Assembly (NCBI RefSeq): GCF_013394655.1
Contig: NZ_CP053351.1
Span: forward strand, 1,116,001 to 1,180,000
DNA: 64,000 nucleotides
Source of the DNA: Winogradskyella schleiferi
GTDB taxonomy: Bacteria > Bacteroidota > Bacteroidia > Flavobacteriales > Flavobacteriaceae
Reading direction: 5' to 3'
Positions within the stretch are counted from its first letter, which is position 1; each line of letters starts with the position of its first letter. The notes under the pieces are model-generated. The model made no database searches. It had not been told where the DNA came from and was given only the letters and a program-made list of their open reading frames with translations. A program made the position numbers and the translations under genes. Of this stretch, positions 62,616-64,000 are shown piece by piece.

Positions 62616-64000
62616 ATGAAGAAAATATCCCTTACAATTATTGCTTTTATAATTTCATTTTCGTCAGCAATGGCAAATGAAGGTATGTGGTTTTTAATGC
62701 ATATTGAGCGCTTGAATTATCGCGATATGCAGAAAATGGGCTTACAATTAACGCCTGAGGAAATCTACAGTGTTAACAATCAGAGTCTAAAAGATGCTAT
62801 TGTGCAATTCAATGGCGGATGTACTGCAAGTATCGTTTCCAATAGCGGTTTGGTATTAACCAATCATCATTGTGGTTACGATGCTATTGCTGAATTATCT
62901 ACTGCAGAACAAAACCATTTAAAAAATGGATTTTGGGCAGGTTCATTGGAAGAAGAAATGAAACCAGAAAGCCTATATGTTCGCTTTTTTGTCCGTATGG
63001 ATGACGTTTCTGAACGAATGTTGGCCCAAGTTAATGATAACATGAGCGAAAAAGAACGGGAAGCGGCTCTTAACAAAGAAATCGCCAAAATTGAACAAGA
63101 AAATAACGAAGGTGGAAAATACACCGTTTCCGTACGTTCATTTTACCAAGGCAATGAATTTTACTATTTTGTTTATGAAGATTACTCGGATGTTCGTTTA
63201 GTAGGAACACCTCCGGAAAATGTTGGTAAATATGGCGGAGACACAGACAACTGGGAATGGCCAAGACATACTGGTGATTTTTCATTGTTCAGGGTTTACG
63301 CAGATAAAGACGGACAACCAGCAGCCTATTCTGAAGACAACGTACCATTAAAAGCCAAATACCATTTGCCTGTAAATATTGATGGTGTAGAGGAAAACGA
63401 CTTTGCCATGATTTTAGGATATCCAGGTCGTACCAACCGTTGGATGCCTGCCCAAGGTGTAGAGCAAAATGTAAAATATGCATATCCTGCTTGGGTAGAA
63501 GGCTCAAAGCTAAGCATGGATATTATGAAAAAATACATGGACAAGGATGAATCCGTAAATCTAATGTACGCCTCATCTTATGCAAGTATTGCGAACTATT
63601 GGAAAAACAGAGCAGGAATGATTAAGGCACTGACCGAGCATAAGACTGTTGAAAAAAAGACCAAGATTGAAAATAAATTTGAAAAATGGGCAAATAAAAA
63701 AGATAACAAAGCCAAATACGGTAACGTCATTGAAAATATCAATAACTATTACGATTTAACCAACGAAAAAGCAAAGCAGACTAATTATTTATTAGGCTTG
63801 TTGAGATCAAGTAAGTTTTCGGTTTTGCCATACAGAATTGGTTCTGCATTTAAACAATATGCAGGTGCAGAAGAAGCGGAGCGTAAAATCTGAAACCACG
63901 ATTAGAGGCTTTTGTAGAAGATTCTTATAAAGACTTTTATTTACCATTGGAAAAGGAAGTTTTGGCCAAACAATTGGGATTATTGGCATCTAAATCCAAT
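62616..64000 (+). pseudogene. S46 family dipeptidyl-peptidase (DPP7/DPP11-like), frameshifted and cut by the window end
   Basis: The signal peptide (cleavage near SAMA) leads to NEGMWFLMHIERLNYRDMQKMGLQLTPEEIYSVN, the S46 start. Catalytic His85 (LTNHHCGYDAI) and Asp221 (PRHTGDF) are visible; the catalytic Ser lies beyond the window. The frame closes at TGA 63891-63893, but after adding one A to the AAAA run at 63886-63889 it continues as RKNLKPRLEAFVEDSYKDFYLPLEKEVLAKQLGLLASKSN to the window end, as in full-length S46 enzymes of about 700 residues. S46 peptidases release dipeptides from peptides in the periplasm and feed amino-acid use. Confidence 0.88.

Overview
The window is an AT-rich piece of a Bacteroidota chromosome, almost certainly from a marine-type member of the Flavobacteriaceae (genera such as Winogradskyella, Psychroserpens or Olleya would fit; the genus cannot be fixed from this sequence alone). 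The reasons are the C-terminal type IX secretion (T9SS) sorting domains on three large secreted proteins, many short lipoproteins, promoters with the Bacteroidota -7 element TAnnTTTG instead of a -35/-10 pair, AAA-rich start regions without Shine-Dalgarno sequences, and flavobacterial families (DUF2911, DUF3124, DUF4331, DUF2141, 2TM, LAB_N). No rRNA, tRNA, CRISPR array, prophage or insertion sequence was seen.

Layout. 0-7.9 kb: the 3' part of a giant leucine-rich-repeat T9SS adhesin, a lipoprotein overlapping it, and a TPR-HTH regulator. 8.1-12.7 kb: guaA, a LysM/periplasmic-binding-like protein, a DUF922 putative metalloprotease and DUF3820. 13-16.6 kb: five secreted or membrane genes that are mostly unrecognised. 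16.7-20.5 kb: pyrG and yidC. 20.8-25.7 kb: a fasciclin lipoprotein, a MORN-like protein, mnmA and a secreted subtilisin. 25.9-32.3 kb: a nitronate monooxygenase, a CPA2 antiporter, a helical lipoprotein and a secreted glycoside hydrolase, with two decayed genes between them. 32.4-39 kb: a diheme cytochrome lipoprotein in an operon with a VCBS/ASPIC T9SS protein, then DUF3124 and a MATE exporter. 39.2-43.6 kb: two PAP2 phosphatases converging on a GT2/LAB_N/ArnT-like operon, a plausible lipid A or lipid-carrier sugar modification locus. 44.5-47.6 kb: DUF2911, then an ECF sigma factor, a putative anti-sigma factor and a repeat-rich DUF4097-like surface protein. 47.7-51.4 kb: M23 peptidase, a two-gene cassette-like insert bounded by inverted repeats, and a serine hydrolase. 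51.9-56.5 kb: DUF2141, TPR, then a LytS-type kinase carrying a C-terminal 2TM domain, three stand-alone 2TM proteins and a LytTR regulator. 56.6-64 kb: a Fic protein, a LETM1-like protein, a DUF4331/TPR operon, an ECF sigma factor and an S46 peptidase.

The most notable points are: (1) two copies, 46 kb apart, of a roughly 250-bp intergenic element whose hairpin stems differ in sequence but stay perfectly paired; (2) the 2TM-domain family packed between a LytS kinase and its LytTR regulator; (3) a decayed second copy of the nitronate monooxygenase 3' end; (4) three single-base frameshifts at short homopolymers, all in the last 7 kb (Fic, ECF sigma C-terminus, S46 peptidase), which are either real lesions or assembly errors; (5) several genes whose -7 element ends only 4-5 bases before the start codon, implying leaderless mRNAs. 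Several starts are corrected (guaA, the LysM protein, the MATE exporter, fasciclin, Fic) because the longest open frame runs into promoter or repeat sequence.
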